Under the pieces are notes generated by a model, which was given only the letters and a program-made list of their open reading frames with translations, was not told the DNA's origin and did no database searches. From the NCBI GenBank assembly GCA_025786725.1, contig JAHLTZ010000100.1, forward strand, positions 1-27,986: a stretch of 27,986 nt of DNA, written 5' to 3'. How positions within the stretch are numbered: position 1 is the stretch's first letter; every line of letters begins with the position of its first letter. This stretch comes from Syncephalis fuscata. Lineage: Eukaryota > Zoopagomycota > Zoopagomycetes > Zoopagales > Piptocephalidaceae. The position numbers and the translations under genes were made by a program. Positions 10,228 through 22,287 of the stretch are shown piece by piece.

Positions 10228-13144
10228 CTACATTATTTGGTCCATAACAAGTGCCTGATTTGCCATTTCACCGTTGTAACCAGTCGTGTTACCGGTGGTA
10301 CGCTGTCGTGGCTGTGACTGACCACCGCCCGATGGCGACACACCGGCTTGGTTTCGTGGGAATGGTGCCCATGGCTGGTCAGTTGGTGGCGTGTGCGGTG
10401 GAATATATTCGACACGCTGTGGTGGCAAGAAGTAGCGCAGATCCAGATCGGTAATAATTTCCTTAAGTGCCATCATGAATTTGGTGCGGCGAGCCCAGCG
10501 ACGGCCACCATCCTGCCAGTTGCTTCGGTGTTCAATAAACATAGTAAGAGCAAGTCGATTGGTGTTATCGATACTATTGATGTTAATAGTAATCTTTGGA
10601 ACAAATTCACGAGCCATATGCGTTTCCAAGAACTCTTCAAGTCGGCGGGCAAGTTCGGTAATCTTCTCGTGTGGCGTGTAAAAGTCGACTTGAACCTCAA
10701 TCGTTTCACTCATATTTTGAGAGCGGCGAATGTTATGAATAAACTTGCTAGAGAGAATAATGTTGGGTGCGTATAGCAATTGTCCATCAGTACGGCAGAA
10801 CGTTGTTGTAAGTAGACCAACATTGGTCACGACCATTTGATTCGTGTCAACATATACAAGATCTCCAGTATCATATGGATGCTAAAAGCAAAATAATAAA
10901 TGTTAGTTAAATGTTAATTGATTAATTGGTTGCTACTTACTGTGACGAATACAAAAATGATTGAATCAAAGGTATTTTTAGCTGATTGACCAAAGATGAA
11001 TGAAAGTGCCACTAGCAATGAGCCAAACGGTAATACAGTAGTTGCTACGTTTTTGCCACTGACAATGTTTAGCACCATGAATACGTAGATAATAAGCGCA
11101 AGTACTAAAAGAATGTTATCGAGTTTACCGACACATTGTGACATGTCTCGCAGTGCTGAGGCCAAATCTTTGCGTTCCTTATAAACACGTAGCATTACAT
11201 CACGCATTTCACGTCGACTAACATCGCCATTGTTATCACGGTCGAAAATGGCAAATGCTTCTTCAGCTTCACGGTTAGTAGCAAAGCATTTGTAAAAGTC
11301 TTCGACAGTAAGTTCGCGGAAAGTGCCATCGGAAAGTGTTTCATAGAGCCAGCGGGCTTGTTTGCGAGCATGATGATTGGAGTTCATGTCAATGCGGTTT
11401 GTTTGCAGGTGAGGCTGATCGGCCATAGCAATGTACTGTAGTTTGCGATTAAGTGCACTAATCAGCTGTGGTGGTTGCATATTGGGCTTTGTTTTACGAG
11501 TAGATCCATTGATAGTGGCATCTGATGCTGTAGGCATTTCCGCAAGTGGTATAGGGGCGGCTTCATGTGTTTGAGGCTGGCTAAACTTTCTAATATGGCT
11601 GATTGGTGCAGTAAATCCTGCGACACCAGTACCAAACCATCCAGGTGTGCTCATGCCAGATGCAGTACCACCTCCCATATTGTTGTATTGAGTCTGTGAT
11701 CCACGGCGCATTCGACGGGCTGCACCACTCAATTTATCAAGAACTGCGTTATTAGATACAACAGTAATTAGTTTGTATTACCTTTTCACTTTTATTAATA
11801 TTTACCTTTAACTTCATTCTTGTTTTGACGAATACGGTCCCGATAGGCTGTACGGTGGAAACGAATGGCTATGTAAAGCTAATGGTTAGTTTGTATTAGA
11901 TAACAACCAAAATGTCTTACCAATGATCTGCAAAATCATCTTCTCTACTAAAAGTAGAATTGAACCAAAAAAGAGCGCCATGAAGATGCGGTACACTGTG
12001 ATGTAGTAGTCTGGCGTATGAAATGAGCGTTTGTTGTCAATATCATCTTGGGTCAAGTAAGGGGAAGATGGATATACGAGCTGTGTAAACGCAAATGAGC
12101 CCCATGCCCAAGAGCAGAACAAAAGAATTTTAATATAAAACTTGATAGCAATAAAATACTATATCAAGCAATAATTAATGATTAGTACATGTTGATAATG
12201 GAGTATATTGTTCTACTTACTTCGATACGCCACTTGGTCTTTTCGGTACAAACACCCCATATCATGTGGTTGATCTTGACGACAATACGTGGAATACGAT
12301 CAATGCTAAAGTGGTTGACCATCGAGATCATCCACATAAAGCCGATCCAGGTAAGCCAGTCGACTGCAACGTATTTCGTATATAAAATTGTACTTGATCG
12401 GTCTTGGTAACTGACATCGGCATATACGGCAATAAGGATGGCCGGGATAATGAATAAAACAGCACCAAGCGCGCCAACAATAAGATAGCGCATAAATGGC
12501 GACAAGCGATACCAGAAACTTATGCTGCTTAGTAAATCCTTTTTTTTGGATTTATTATGCGAAATGACTGAGTAGCTGTCGTCGTCTTCATCGTCTTCAT
12601 CATTGTCAAAGTTCTTGGAATCATCATCCTTTATGGCGGTTGCTTTACGGCTGCCACTATGCTTGAGGTGTTCACTGCGTATGCTAGGCCGGTGTGTCAC
12701 GCCGCTTTTGGTGGAGTGGTCACGAAGATTTTCACTGCTGTTATGGGCCCGGCCCGTTGTAACGGCATCTTCGTAATCAGAATCACCAGCATATGGATTT
12801 TTGTTATATCCATAATCTACATTTACGGCATACTGCTGTCCAAGATCAGTAGGCACTTCAGCCATCGAGTTGTTGTGATTTGAGGCGTGTGAACGATAAC
12901 TTGGATCCTTTGCAAGCTTGACACTGTTAAAGTAGTCCGTTTCATATTGGTCATTATTAAGGTAGCCATGCTTGATAACCTTACTATCCTCATAATAATT
13001 GCGCTTAATATCCTCGAGATCCATGTCGATGGCCGTTGCGTCCACTTTACGTGTTGATGGCTTTCTTTCAGTCGAAGAGCCATTGTGCTGTTCGGCATTG
13101 CTGTTCGACGCCAAATGATGTGCCGATGGCGATGGGTCGGCCAT
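10228..13144 (-). CDS. EF-hand mechanosensitive ion channel, MscS family (Msy1/Msy2-like), 5 exons
   Basis: MscS-type channel of the fungal class that carries a calcium-binding EF-hand; S. pombe Msy1 and Msy2 sit in the ER and control calcium on hypo-osmotic shock. Exons: 13144-12221, 12158-11921, 11868-11806, 11743-10941 and 10881-10228, giving 893 aa. A charged N-tail (1-215, with an acidic run at 172-189) is followed by membrane segments near 219-241, 258-279, 315-335 and 360-384. A Gly/Ser-rich loop follows, then an EF-hand (loop 576-587: D, D, N, G, D, V, S, final E, all canonical). Next come another membrane segment (617-637) and the pore-lining helix ending in FGQSAKNTFDSIIFVF (658-673) before HPYDTGD, the start of the MscS beta domain. 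The C-tail is Pro/Gln-rich. Introns are 52-62 nt. Family assignment is firm; subcellular site is inferred from relatives. Confidence 0.92.
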
Positions 13145-14301
13145 ACTGGACGTTTAGATAAACTTTAAAATGCAAAACTAATGTGATAATAAAGATTGGA
13201 ATAATTCAGCATAAATTGCTAAGCAAAATGCAATGTAGTCTACGGAGATGAAATAAAATGATTTAAAATCAAGGAACTTGTGCAATTAGACTTTCTTTGC
13301 CAGCTGGTGGATAATTTAGTGTGACCGATCTAGTTTCGGGTCAGTACATTGCCTGTGTGCAATGTATAACAAAGCTGTCTTTAATGCAACAATTTACTTG
13401 ATTGCCTATAGATTTGACTGTAATTGCTATTGCAGTTCAGCCAAAATACGCCAAATGAAAGAAAAACACTCGCAAGTAAAGAGTTAAAGGGTGGCAGTAT
13501 ATGAGTGGGCGAATAAAGAATACGCCCAGTATCAAGTCGTAATGCCAATAATAAATAGCTACGTGCGAATAGATAAACGTCGGAGTATAGGAGATAAAGA
13601 TAGCTGGTACCCATAGCGGCCATCTTTATATAGGCAAGCAGCTGGATACATCAAGCGATTGAAACAAGAAAAGCAAAAAAAGCGATGCATGGAAGCGGAG
13701 TGGCAATATGTGTGTGATACACAGCTATCTTTAATGGTCATAGGACAATTCAGCAGGCTAATTGCTTGCTGGTGCGCGACCGCTTCCTTAAACAGTACAA
13801 ACAGTGGCCTTGAACTATTTGTAAATTCAGCTGCGTAAATAGGACGTCACCTCGTGTAACTACACGCTACATCATCTATACATCATAGAGATAAGGTAGA
13901 TAGTGGTACTACATTAACAAAAATATGTTTTTATTAAACGAAATCAAAAGTAAAAATCACGTGGCTCAATAACATCGTGCCGAGATTAAGAAAGCAATCC
14001 GGCTACGTAAATTTAAATAGAAATCAGGATTACTAAAAAGGTGTTTTGAAAACAAATTACACACATGGCCAATAAATTATGGAATAATTATAACGTTTTA
14101 CTATAGTATACATGGTCGAAAGCATGGCTTTCGCACAAATTAAACAGGTTGGTATCGAGAACTGGGCACAAGACCGGTTGTATGGACTAAACGATCATTA
14201 CTAAACGCGCAATAGTAAAAAAGCAAGAATATTGAATGTATAGATTAATATAGCACTGAAGCAAGGTAAAGTAAATAATTCAATGCTTTATCTTTGTTTT
14301 T
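13145..14301. other. Intergenic between the channel and a hypothetical gene
   Basis: About 1.15 kb, presumably the promoter of the channel gene and the 3' end of the gene at 14302. ORFs at 13381-13623 and 13559-13741 (minus) look like no known protein. A TCACGTGG E-box (near 13957-13964) and a GACGTCAC CRE-like word (near 13843-13850) are present; neither is more than suggestive. Confidence 0.45.
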
Positions 14302-15156
14302 CTATAGAGCCCATGGTGTCGTTGAATCATCAGCTTCGTCATCATCATCATCAGAGGATGCATAAGATGTATTTGATGAAGCTAGTGCAGGCAAACCAAT
14401 AAGCGATGATGAAACAAAGGACGATGCCGAGGATGTTCCAGCGTTCATACGTGCACGTGTTTGCTGAATGATTAGTTCGAGCGATGGCACAGCAAGCGGT
14501 GAAATGGCTCCACGGCGCTTAAGTACGCTGGGTGGTACTTCGACATCAAGTGAAAGGCGTCGTTTACGCTGAAGACTAGGACGAGACGAGTTGTCGCCGT
14601 CATTCGTGGCCAAAATCGTTCCATTTTGATCGACAAATTCGCATTGCTTGCTGGGCGATAACGGTGCAGGAGCGGAGATGGCCCGTTGACGACGGGTATC
14701 CTGGAGGGACAAGGCCATGGCAGAGGATCGTGAGAGTAAAGCGGACTGGCTGATGGTCCCATGAGGGACCGTTGTTAATGAACTAGGTGTTGATGCGATT
14801 TCACTTCCGGAAGCACGATTACGTGGACGGCGACATGGAGCAATACGCCATAAAGGCTGCTGCTCATTTGCTAATGATACTTTTTGCGGCCGTGTGCTGG
14901 CAATGCTATTGGCATCTTGTTCCAATGCCATATCACATAGCCTGCCGGTTAGGCTGTCAATCGTGGTGGAAGCAGGAGCAGGAGCAGCGCTAACAAGATT
15001 GGTCGGACACTGCAGCTTGCCGGTCGATTGTTCCATTTGAGAAATAAGCTTGGAACAAACGTCGTTTTCTTGCTTGCTGGTATCAATTAAGCAGGCGAAT
15101 TCAAATTCACTTAGCCCGCAGTTCTTGACGCCGGCGCCAATAAAAACTGTACTCAT
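14302..15156 (-). CDS. Hypothetical serine-rich protein with basophilic kinase sites and acidic C-terminus
   Basis: Not recognised. Single-exon ORF of 284 aa from the ATG at 15156; the open frame extends further upstream, but only to a TTG. The N-terminal ~45 residues (MSTVFIGAG..., with FEFACLIDTSK) are the most structured-looking part. The rest is Ser/Ala/Pro-rich and probably disordered. Three arginine-directed sites lie close together: RAISAP (S161, which also fits a 14-3-3 R-x-x-S-x-P site), RRLSLD (S202) and RRGAISP (S219). A five-Asp run in an acidic patch lies just before the C-terminal TTPWAL. Even codon use and the long open frame support a real gene. Possible role: a regulated adaptor or transcription-related factor, but this is a guess. 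Upstream noncoding exons are possible. Confidence 0.65.
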   Translation of the reverse strand: MSTVFIGAGVKNCGLSEFEFACLIDTSKQENDVCSKLISQMEQSTGKLQCPTNLVSAAPAPASTTIDSLTGRLCDMALEQDANSIASTRPQKVSLANEQQPLWRIAPCRRPRNRASGSEIASTPSSLTTVPHGTISQSALLSRSSAMALSLQDTRRQRAISAPAPLSPSKQCEFVDQNGTILATNDGDNSSRPSLQRKRRLSLDVEVPPSVLKRRGAISPLAVPSLELIIQQTRARMNAGTSSASSFVSSSLIGLPALASSNTSYASSDDDDDEADDSTTPWAL

Positions 15157-18100
15157 ATTCAAAGTGTGTTTGGTAATAGTAGGAGAGAAAGTATGTGCGT
15201 GTGCGTGCGTGCACAAAGTAAAGATAGAGTCAATAGGTAGTGTCTAGTGTAATAGCTAATAGCACAAAAAGCACTGTTTGATAGCAATAAAAGTCGTAGT
15301 AGGATAGATATCGTCGAGATGGTCTAAATCAATTGTAAATCAACGAGAAAAGATGGCCAAAAAATGTGGAGTAGCTAATCAAGTTTTAAAAACTGATCAA
15401 TGTTCCGCTTATGAAGGTATCAATGAAGTCTACAATAGCAGTATGATGAAAATAGGATCCTAAACGATGTATCAGCCCAGCGTGACAAAAGTACTGGAAT
15501 GACACAGCGGTTAACAAATTCGCGGCTACACGTGAGTACCTATGGATAATGGGGAAAGATGAGCGAGGCTTTGAAACATACTTGCTAAGAAAGGCAAGCG
15601 CCACGCCAAAAAGAAAACTTCTTTATTGCAGCCCCAGACTTACCTCTGCTGATAATGATCGATTCGTTTGCCACGACACTTCTGAGCTATAATTGGGGTG
15701 TATTCCTGCAACAAAGGATTAGCGAATTAACATCGGTTAAGCGAGAAGTTCAAGATAAGGTAACTGTGGAATAATGGCCATGTGGCCGATTAAGACTGGT
15801 AGGTAGAAAAGCACATTATACAGCAGTGCACATATCATAGCCAAAAATAACACCAAGCACGATAATTGCCAGTACAAGTGTATATAAAACTGCAAAATAA
15901 AAAATAAACGTTCTTCTTACCAAATATGAAATGTTATCAAACTAATAACAATAAACGGGAACAATAAACGACTAAGGTTGTATAAAACACTTTTATACAA
16001 GGCTAATACAATGAACGACAAACGGAGCAGCAATCAAGACGGTGGAATAGATTGCTGTCTAGATAACAAACTAAGGAGTAGATACACAAATAAAAAGATA
16101 AAACTGTTCAACAAAGAAAAACTTTTTACTGCTGTTGTCACTACTGTGACATGGACACGAGAGAAGAGTAGTAGTAGTGGTAGCAGCTAGGAGAGAAAAT
16201 GAAAAAAATAAGAAGGAGCAGTAGCAACAGTAGCACAGCAGCACAGCAGCAAAGCTTATAGGCAAGAGACGTTTGATGGGCGAGCCACGGTACAAGCAGG
16301 GGAAGCGGCCGACTTTTAACACCACATGCTTGTGTATGGCATCATGACCGCAACAACCTTTGACCGTCAACGTATGCATGATTCATGCATAGCAGGAGCT
16401 CACGTGCGTAGCATCCCTTTTCGAGTCTGCAATTGTCAAACGGGCAGTGTGTTCGTGCGTATCAACCAAAAATGTAACGAGTAGATAGTGGGCCATCCAA
16501 TTGATATATTTGGATAACGCCATAGAACAGAATGGTGCACGGCCAGGCTACATTGCGCCATTTTAGGAACGACAAAGAAGGGACGGCAAAGGTGAAGCGC
16601 TCAGCGTTACTTAACAAACGTGCAAGTAACTACCAATTCACTTGGCAAAGGGCCACGCAAGCAAGCTACAAAAATGCCCACAGTGGCATGCAAGTTGGAT
16701 GATACACAGATATTCACAACCAGCTACAACACTGACCATTGGTCAACGTAGCAGTGCAGTAGCGCATGGCAACGAAAAATAAATCATATTTTACAGCAGT
16801 CATCCATTTACATCGCATTGTCTGTGCATATCTGTGCTTTAGACAAAAAAAACTCTATGGCAAATAACGTAGGTATATAGTAGTGCAGAAATTCCATTAC
16901 AATAGAAATATGCAAGCAAATACACGCCTAGGCCCGGATAGTATCAATTAGTGTACCGCTTATCTTGGTTAAGAGGCTGGAAAACCGTGAAAAGCATGCG
17001 GTAACGCTAAACGAGAAATATATAGTACCCAACTTACCAAAAATAGAGAAATTGCCTTGAATCGGTTAAACTTTTCAAAAAGTAAAGCGTGTGTGTTATG
17101 AAAGTAGTAATAATCTAGAACAAATCGATAAAATAATTGCAGCTATAGCGTCGTCAAAAGGTTGTTAAAATGCAATAATCAATTCAGCGTTTGCGTTCCG
17201 GTCACCAATATTTATTGTGTAATGATGCTAGCTATCAGCAGCGTGCTGAGTAAGAAAAAATGGGCAGCTTGGTCCGACAGAGGCCTATGAAAGTAGCAAA
17301 ATGCATTAATAAATACATTTGTAACTTCTATGTGGACCCTGTACCTCGTGTATTTCGGTAATGCCACATGGATGCAAAATCTTTTGCAGTTGTGCAGATC
17401 ATTGTGCGCAAATCGCATCCTAGCCATAGCTATATACAAAGTATTTTCTAAAAATAGTTGATGGATAATTGTCATTGTTGAGGATCCCAAAGTGCACTTA
17501 CAGAAATACTTGGCATGGCATTGTTACCAAACCGATGATCGCAATGCAACCGCTGAAGTAGCGCTATGCGTCAATCTGAATGGTAACTAGTATGCTAAAA
17601 ACTAAGGGGCTGCATGGATGTAACAAAGCTTATCGCATAATTATGTAAAAATGTTTATAATTATATGGTATTTGTCAGAGATTGAATTTTGCCTGACCAA
17701 TTTCCCAGCACATATTCCAACCATCCGGTAAAGATTGATTATCAAGCTAGATAATTTAATAGCTTAAAAGCCGATCAATTCTGTTGCATGGATTGTATTA
17801 TAAGACACTATATATGCAATAATATTAACAGTATTTTTATTGTGTTTTGATATGTTTACAGCCACTATTACAACTATTATTATTACATTTGATAAATAGC
17901 CAATATTCAAGTTATTTATTAGTAAATAAAAATATTCTACAATCAAACTGCTTTTTATCCTATTACTAGGATCAAGCCATTATAGCCAAAAATAGAGACT
18001 TTATCGGTAGTACTAGTAATGGCAATAATACTTGTCATTGGATTGATATAGTTGTATATTTTGCCGTTGAATAATTGTGCTGTTTTAAATGAAACTTTAT

Positions 18101-18259
18101 CAAATTTCTACTATTAATTGATCGACATAAGCATTTAAAATAGTAGTTTATTTAAAATTTCTATTATGAATGCAGCCGTAAGATTGTTGCAATTAATAGG
18201 ATTAACAGGAGTGGAAATATCACACTAAAGACGCTTATAATACAGTAAATACCCCATCA
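15157..18259. other. 3.1-kb stretch without a convincing gene
   Basis: Lies between two minus-strand genes. It holds a GT/GC-rich run (15190-15213), an AG-rich tract with AGT and CAG triplets (16163-16256), and short ORFs (15386-15604, 16071-16379, 17212-17490, 17764-17946, all minus) with no recognisable similarity. On the minus strand several good donor-like sites occur (gtaagt or gtaaga near 15648, 15919, 17036 and 17505), which could belong to noncoding 5' exons of the gene at 14302. Part of the interval must be promoter for that gene; the right end is the 3' flank of the permease gene. Confidence 0.4.
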
Positions 18260-21200
18260 TTATAATGAGTGAGCTGTGAATCGCCATGATCTAATAGTGG
18301 CATCGTCCTGCGTATTTTCTTCATTTTGTCGAGATGGCAGTCCTGTCGTTGCATTAACTACATGCCACCCTGTGCTATCTGAACTGCTAGAGGTTTTTGA
18401 GGATGTTTCATCAGTTCCACTGCTCTGGGAGAACATTTCTAGCTCAGAAAGAGATACGTATGCTTCAATTTCTGGCAATTGGTTCGTTGATGTCCACTGC
18501 GACAGATTACTTGACCCGCCTGACCGTCTTTGTAACGTATTTTGTGTCTGCTGTGCTGTTGTCGATATGATACGATCAAGTGCACCTTCCATCCATTCTT
18601 GCTCTGGAACAATGCGCACCATTTCCGTTAGATTAAAATTAGGCTGCTGTACATGGGCATCGAGTGATTCATTAACACGTCGAACGGCATCGGCAATACT
18701 TGGATGTACGAGTTTTGGATGCGCCGGCCCAGATGCACCTATTTCAATAATTTCTGACAAACTTGATGCTGTCAGCTCATCCTTTGCCGCATGTTTACCC
18801 TGGTAAGCATGTAGCATCGGCTCTGTAACGCCCGACAACTCGAGTACTCGGAGTACGTGTGGTTTTACTGCAACAAAATGCATTTCAAACCAGTGATTTG
18901 AATTCAACTGAGCGCCAGAATATTCATATAGCTCTTTGCGCAAGTCAAAAAGCATTTGAAGCCCGGATGCATCTATGTTATTAACTGAACGAAAATCAAA
19001 TATCATAGCTCGAAGAAATGGAAGATCCGAATCATAGTTTGTATTTGCATCGTCATCATCATCGGTAGACTCATAATTGTAATCAGTATCATTATTATCA
19101 GTGCGTGAAAACTGATTCTTGTGTGTTACATCCTCATTAGGCTGTGGATTGACATTGTTTTCAAAATGATTGTTAAGCTGATTTATACCACTGTTCTGAG
19201 AATACTGAGCAGAATGGCGGCGTTCGTCAGTAAAGTCTATTACAACATCATCATTTGTATGTCTATTATAAGGCGTAGAAGCCCGAACATGTTCGCTGTT
19301 GGTGATTGTTCTCTCTCCATTAGAAGCAGGATTTGCTTGCTCATTGCTACTCTGCCGGTCCGACTGGCCCAAATTGTTAAGATTTCTTTGTGTTTCAGTC
19401 GTATTTGTTGAATCAGCTGAGGGAGAATCTGTTTCACAGCTACGCTCTTCGACTGTTTCTAGCACGGTTGGATACATCGATCGACTGGCTACAGGGTAGT
19501 GCTGCGAATAATTTGGATTAAACTGCTGTCTTGGAAGCGGTTGTTCAGGCAATTCGGGAAGATAGTCCATGGCATTGTCCTCGTCGTCGGTAGAAAGCAT
19601 ATCACCAGATGCATACCCGGAGTAGCTTTCTCCAGCGTTATAAGATGCTAAATACTCATCATGTTCCCTTTGTCGCTGCTGCTGGGACATTAGCTGCTTC
19701 TGCCGCATTTCGTATCTTTTTTCAGCCTTTATATTTAACCTTTTTTTCTTACGTCGTTCCCGTGCGTTATAATCAGTATTACCGCACCACGGCTGATCTT
19801 TACGGGGAAGAGGAGGAATAGTTGAGCGTGTCAGCTCAACAACAGTACTCATAATCTTCTCTCGAACATAGTAAGCATTTGGAAAAATTAGTGCTTCTTC
19901 CAAGCGAATAACAATAATGCCTGGCGGTGGCGGCTCAGTGTCGTAGCCAGGTAAGTCACGGTCAACAAAGTTACTTGGTGAATTTTTTAATCGTTCCATT
20001 ACAACAAAGTGGGGCCGAGCAATCCTGTGTAGCATAATAATCAATGACAGTCCTACAGCTGCTAGAATTCCCGTCTATATTAACGCCAAACATTAATATA
20101 AAATAAAATAAACTGTATATTCTCTGGCATACCGCTACATTAGTTGCCACAGTAAGAACAAGCGCTAATAATGCTGATACCATATCCCATGCTAGAACAA
20201 GTTACCATTAGTTAAATACAAATATACATATTAATGCGATTGTTATGCAAATATCTGGTATTACTTACGTTGAACACGCCATAGTTGTCGTAAAGTTCGT
20301 GGGCCCACAATAAGCCCCGATACACTCACAATGATAATTGTAGCCAAACAAGCATCTGGTATATAATAGAATGCTGGTGGAAGAAATAGAAGTGCGCAAA
20401 GTACAATAATACCGCAGAAAAGACTTGTAAATGGCGAACGGGCTCCTGCTTGAGAATTAACTAACGATCGCGAAAACGTACCCATGTTGGGATATGCGCG
20501 AAAAAAAGAACCAACAATATTAATAACACCAAGAGCAAATAGCTCTTGGTTGGTGTCGGTTTTGTATTTCTTAAGCCGTGCTGTGTAGATGTCGGTCTAA
20601 TTATTAGCTAGCGATTAAACGAAACAAATAGAATACTTACACATTCCCTTAGCAATTGTAACAGTCTCGGGAACAGAAAGCAGCGCAATCATTGGTACTG
20701 TTATGGCAAGTTTTGATAGTAGTTTTAGCGAAAGATTTGGCAACACTGGATCGGGAAATCCGTGTGGTACACGGCGCAAAATACCAAAAGGACTGGGCAC
20801 ATCAGGTAATAGTCGATTTACTACAACAGAGATTGAAGTGATCACTATAACTACAACAGGAATTTTTACCGTGCCTAGAAAATCAAAAAATGCCCAGCGT
20901 TTACCTAGGCGGCTCTTTAGCCAAATCAGTATTAGAATAACTGCTATTGTAGCGGCAGATATTGCAAGATCGGGCCAATTGAAGTGTGTCAGCCGTCCTA
21001 ACATGTTAATAAAGACGCGGTAGCCTGGTAAATTACTGCTAACGCCTTTGATTCCTAAGGCAGTGGGCAGTTGAGCAATTAAGATGTTTAGCGATACGCC
21101 AGATGTAAATCCAACAACCACTGGATTGGAAATAAAGTCAAAAAGTATACCTAGCTTCAATAGGCCAATTAACATGATTAAAATGCCTGATAAAAATGAT

Positions 21201-21595
21201 AACGTGCTTGCTACAATGGCCATTTCAGCCGTAGTAGCAGTCACGCCACTTTCTGCAGCCACCTGTCGTATGACCATGCCGGTCTGCAATGCCAGGACGG
21301 CCGAAGGACCAATATTCATATCTTTACATGTGCCGAAAAATACATAAGGAATTGCGCCGAAAAACGCCGTATAAAGGCCAAACTCCATCGGAAGCGAGCC
21401 AACCTTAGCGTAAGCAAGTCCTTGCGGCACAACCATAATGCCCACCGTTAGCCCGGAAACAATGTCGCCTAGAATCCAGTGACGATTGTAGCGAGGCAGC
21501 CAACGAACAATAGGAACTCGGTCTGCAAGCCAGCTGGGGATTCGGCGCGCTTGCCGACGTAGCACGCCGAGCACGTTATTAAATTCCACCGTCAT
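18260..21595 (-). CDS. Sulfate permease, SulP/SLC26 family with split STAS domain, 4 exons
   Basis: Plasma-membrane sulfate transporter of the fungal Sul1/Sul2 type. Exons: 21595-20641, 20580-20269, 20191-20133 and 20074-18260, giving 1046 aa. The transporter core has family signatures: DIVSGLTVGIMVVPQGLAYA, the GPSAVLAL region, FISNPVVVGFTSG, and NQELFALG followed by NIVGSFFRAYP. It is followed by a membrane segment, then a cytoplasmic STAS domain in two halves. PPPGIIVIRLEEALIFPNA starts the first half; AMIFDFRSVNNIDASG (about 798-813) starts the second, with the conserved D-x-S-G turn. Between them lies a ~265-residue insert rich in Asn, Gln, Ser and Asp. The insert begins with KDQPW, like the RPW motif common in fungal SulP proteins. 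The open frame extends to a GTG at 21619, but the first ATG is at 21595 and an in-frame TAG lies just upstream. The exon 2 acceptor (CTACACAG) was chosen because it alone keeps frame. The exact anion is inferred. Confidence 0.93.
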
Positions 21596-22287
21596 TATAG
21601 AGGCCGATAATAAGGCCACTAGCTAAATTTACTAGTCCAGTAGTAATAGACGAACAATAGAACAAGACGAGAATAAACAATAAAAATGACTATAATTATG
21701 CAATGGTCGTACTTTTAGCAAGTTGTATCGAATGAAACTGCGCTTAATTACAATAATTCTGCCAAAAATACTATACGCGGTTTGCTCATACGTCAGCGTG
21801 GCTCCTTTTTAACTAGAAAATGCGTAGTTGCATCGGAGATATTAGCCATGGAGAATAGCACAGACGCGGCATCAATGGCTCTGCACCATGTGCTAAGGAG
21901 TCGACGTTTTATTATCTGGTATAAAAATTGGATTCTACTGAGATTAGATAGATATGAAGGGGCAATTTTAATGATGCTATTACGTAGGCTTGTATTGGGG
22001 GAACTCAAAAGGAGCATGTAAATTTATTACAAGGGGTTTACTTTGCTATTAATTCTTAGAACACGCTAATAGCAATAGCTTGAAAGCAAGCATAGATTTA
22101 TTTGAATATAGTAGTTATAAAGTAACCAGTGATGTTTGCAAAGCGTGTAAAATTATAAAAATGTTGCAAAAGAATTAAATGCTAAAAAGCTGGCGTTATG
22201 GAACCAAATAGTGCAGTATTGCTAGATTAAGATCGATAGTATGCAAATAAATGTTACTTAAAAGGTTAGTAATATGCTAATTCATAT
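21596..22287. other. Intergenic upstream of the sulfate permease
   Basis: About 690 bases expected to contain the permease promoter. Overlapping ORFs on both strands at 21782-22021 have no recognisable similarity and compete with each other, so I do not call a gene. No Cys3/Met4-type palindrome was identified with confidence. Confidence 0.45.

Noticed and set aside
10228-10836. Separate small gene at the end of the channel locus
   Set aside because: It is the last exon of the MscS channel (beta domain and C-tail), joined in frame through a 59-nt intron.
15157-15216. N-terminal extension of the serine-rich protein (CTHAHAHTF...)
   Set aside because: It would need a TTG start and comes from a GT/GC-rich repeat run; the ATG at 15156 is preferred.
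16071-16379. 102-codon minus-strand ORF with a hydrophobic Cys/Phe/Leu stretch (possible membrane peptide)
   Set aside because: The hydrophobic part is simply the translation of AG/CAG triplet-rich DNA read from the other strand.
18276-18806. 176-codon plus-strand ORF
   Set aside because: Antisense to the STAS-coding exon of the permease; shadow of codon bias.
21596-21619. Start of the permease at a GTG
   Set aside because: The first real ATG in this frame is at 21595, and fungal genes rarely use GTG.
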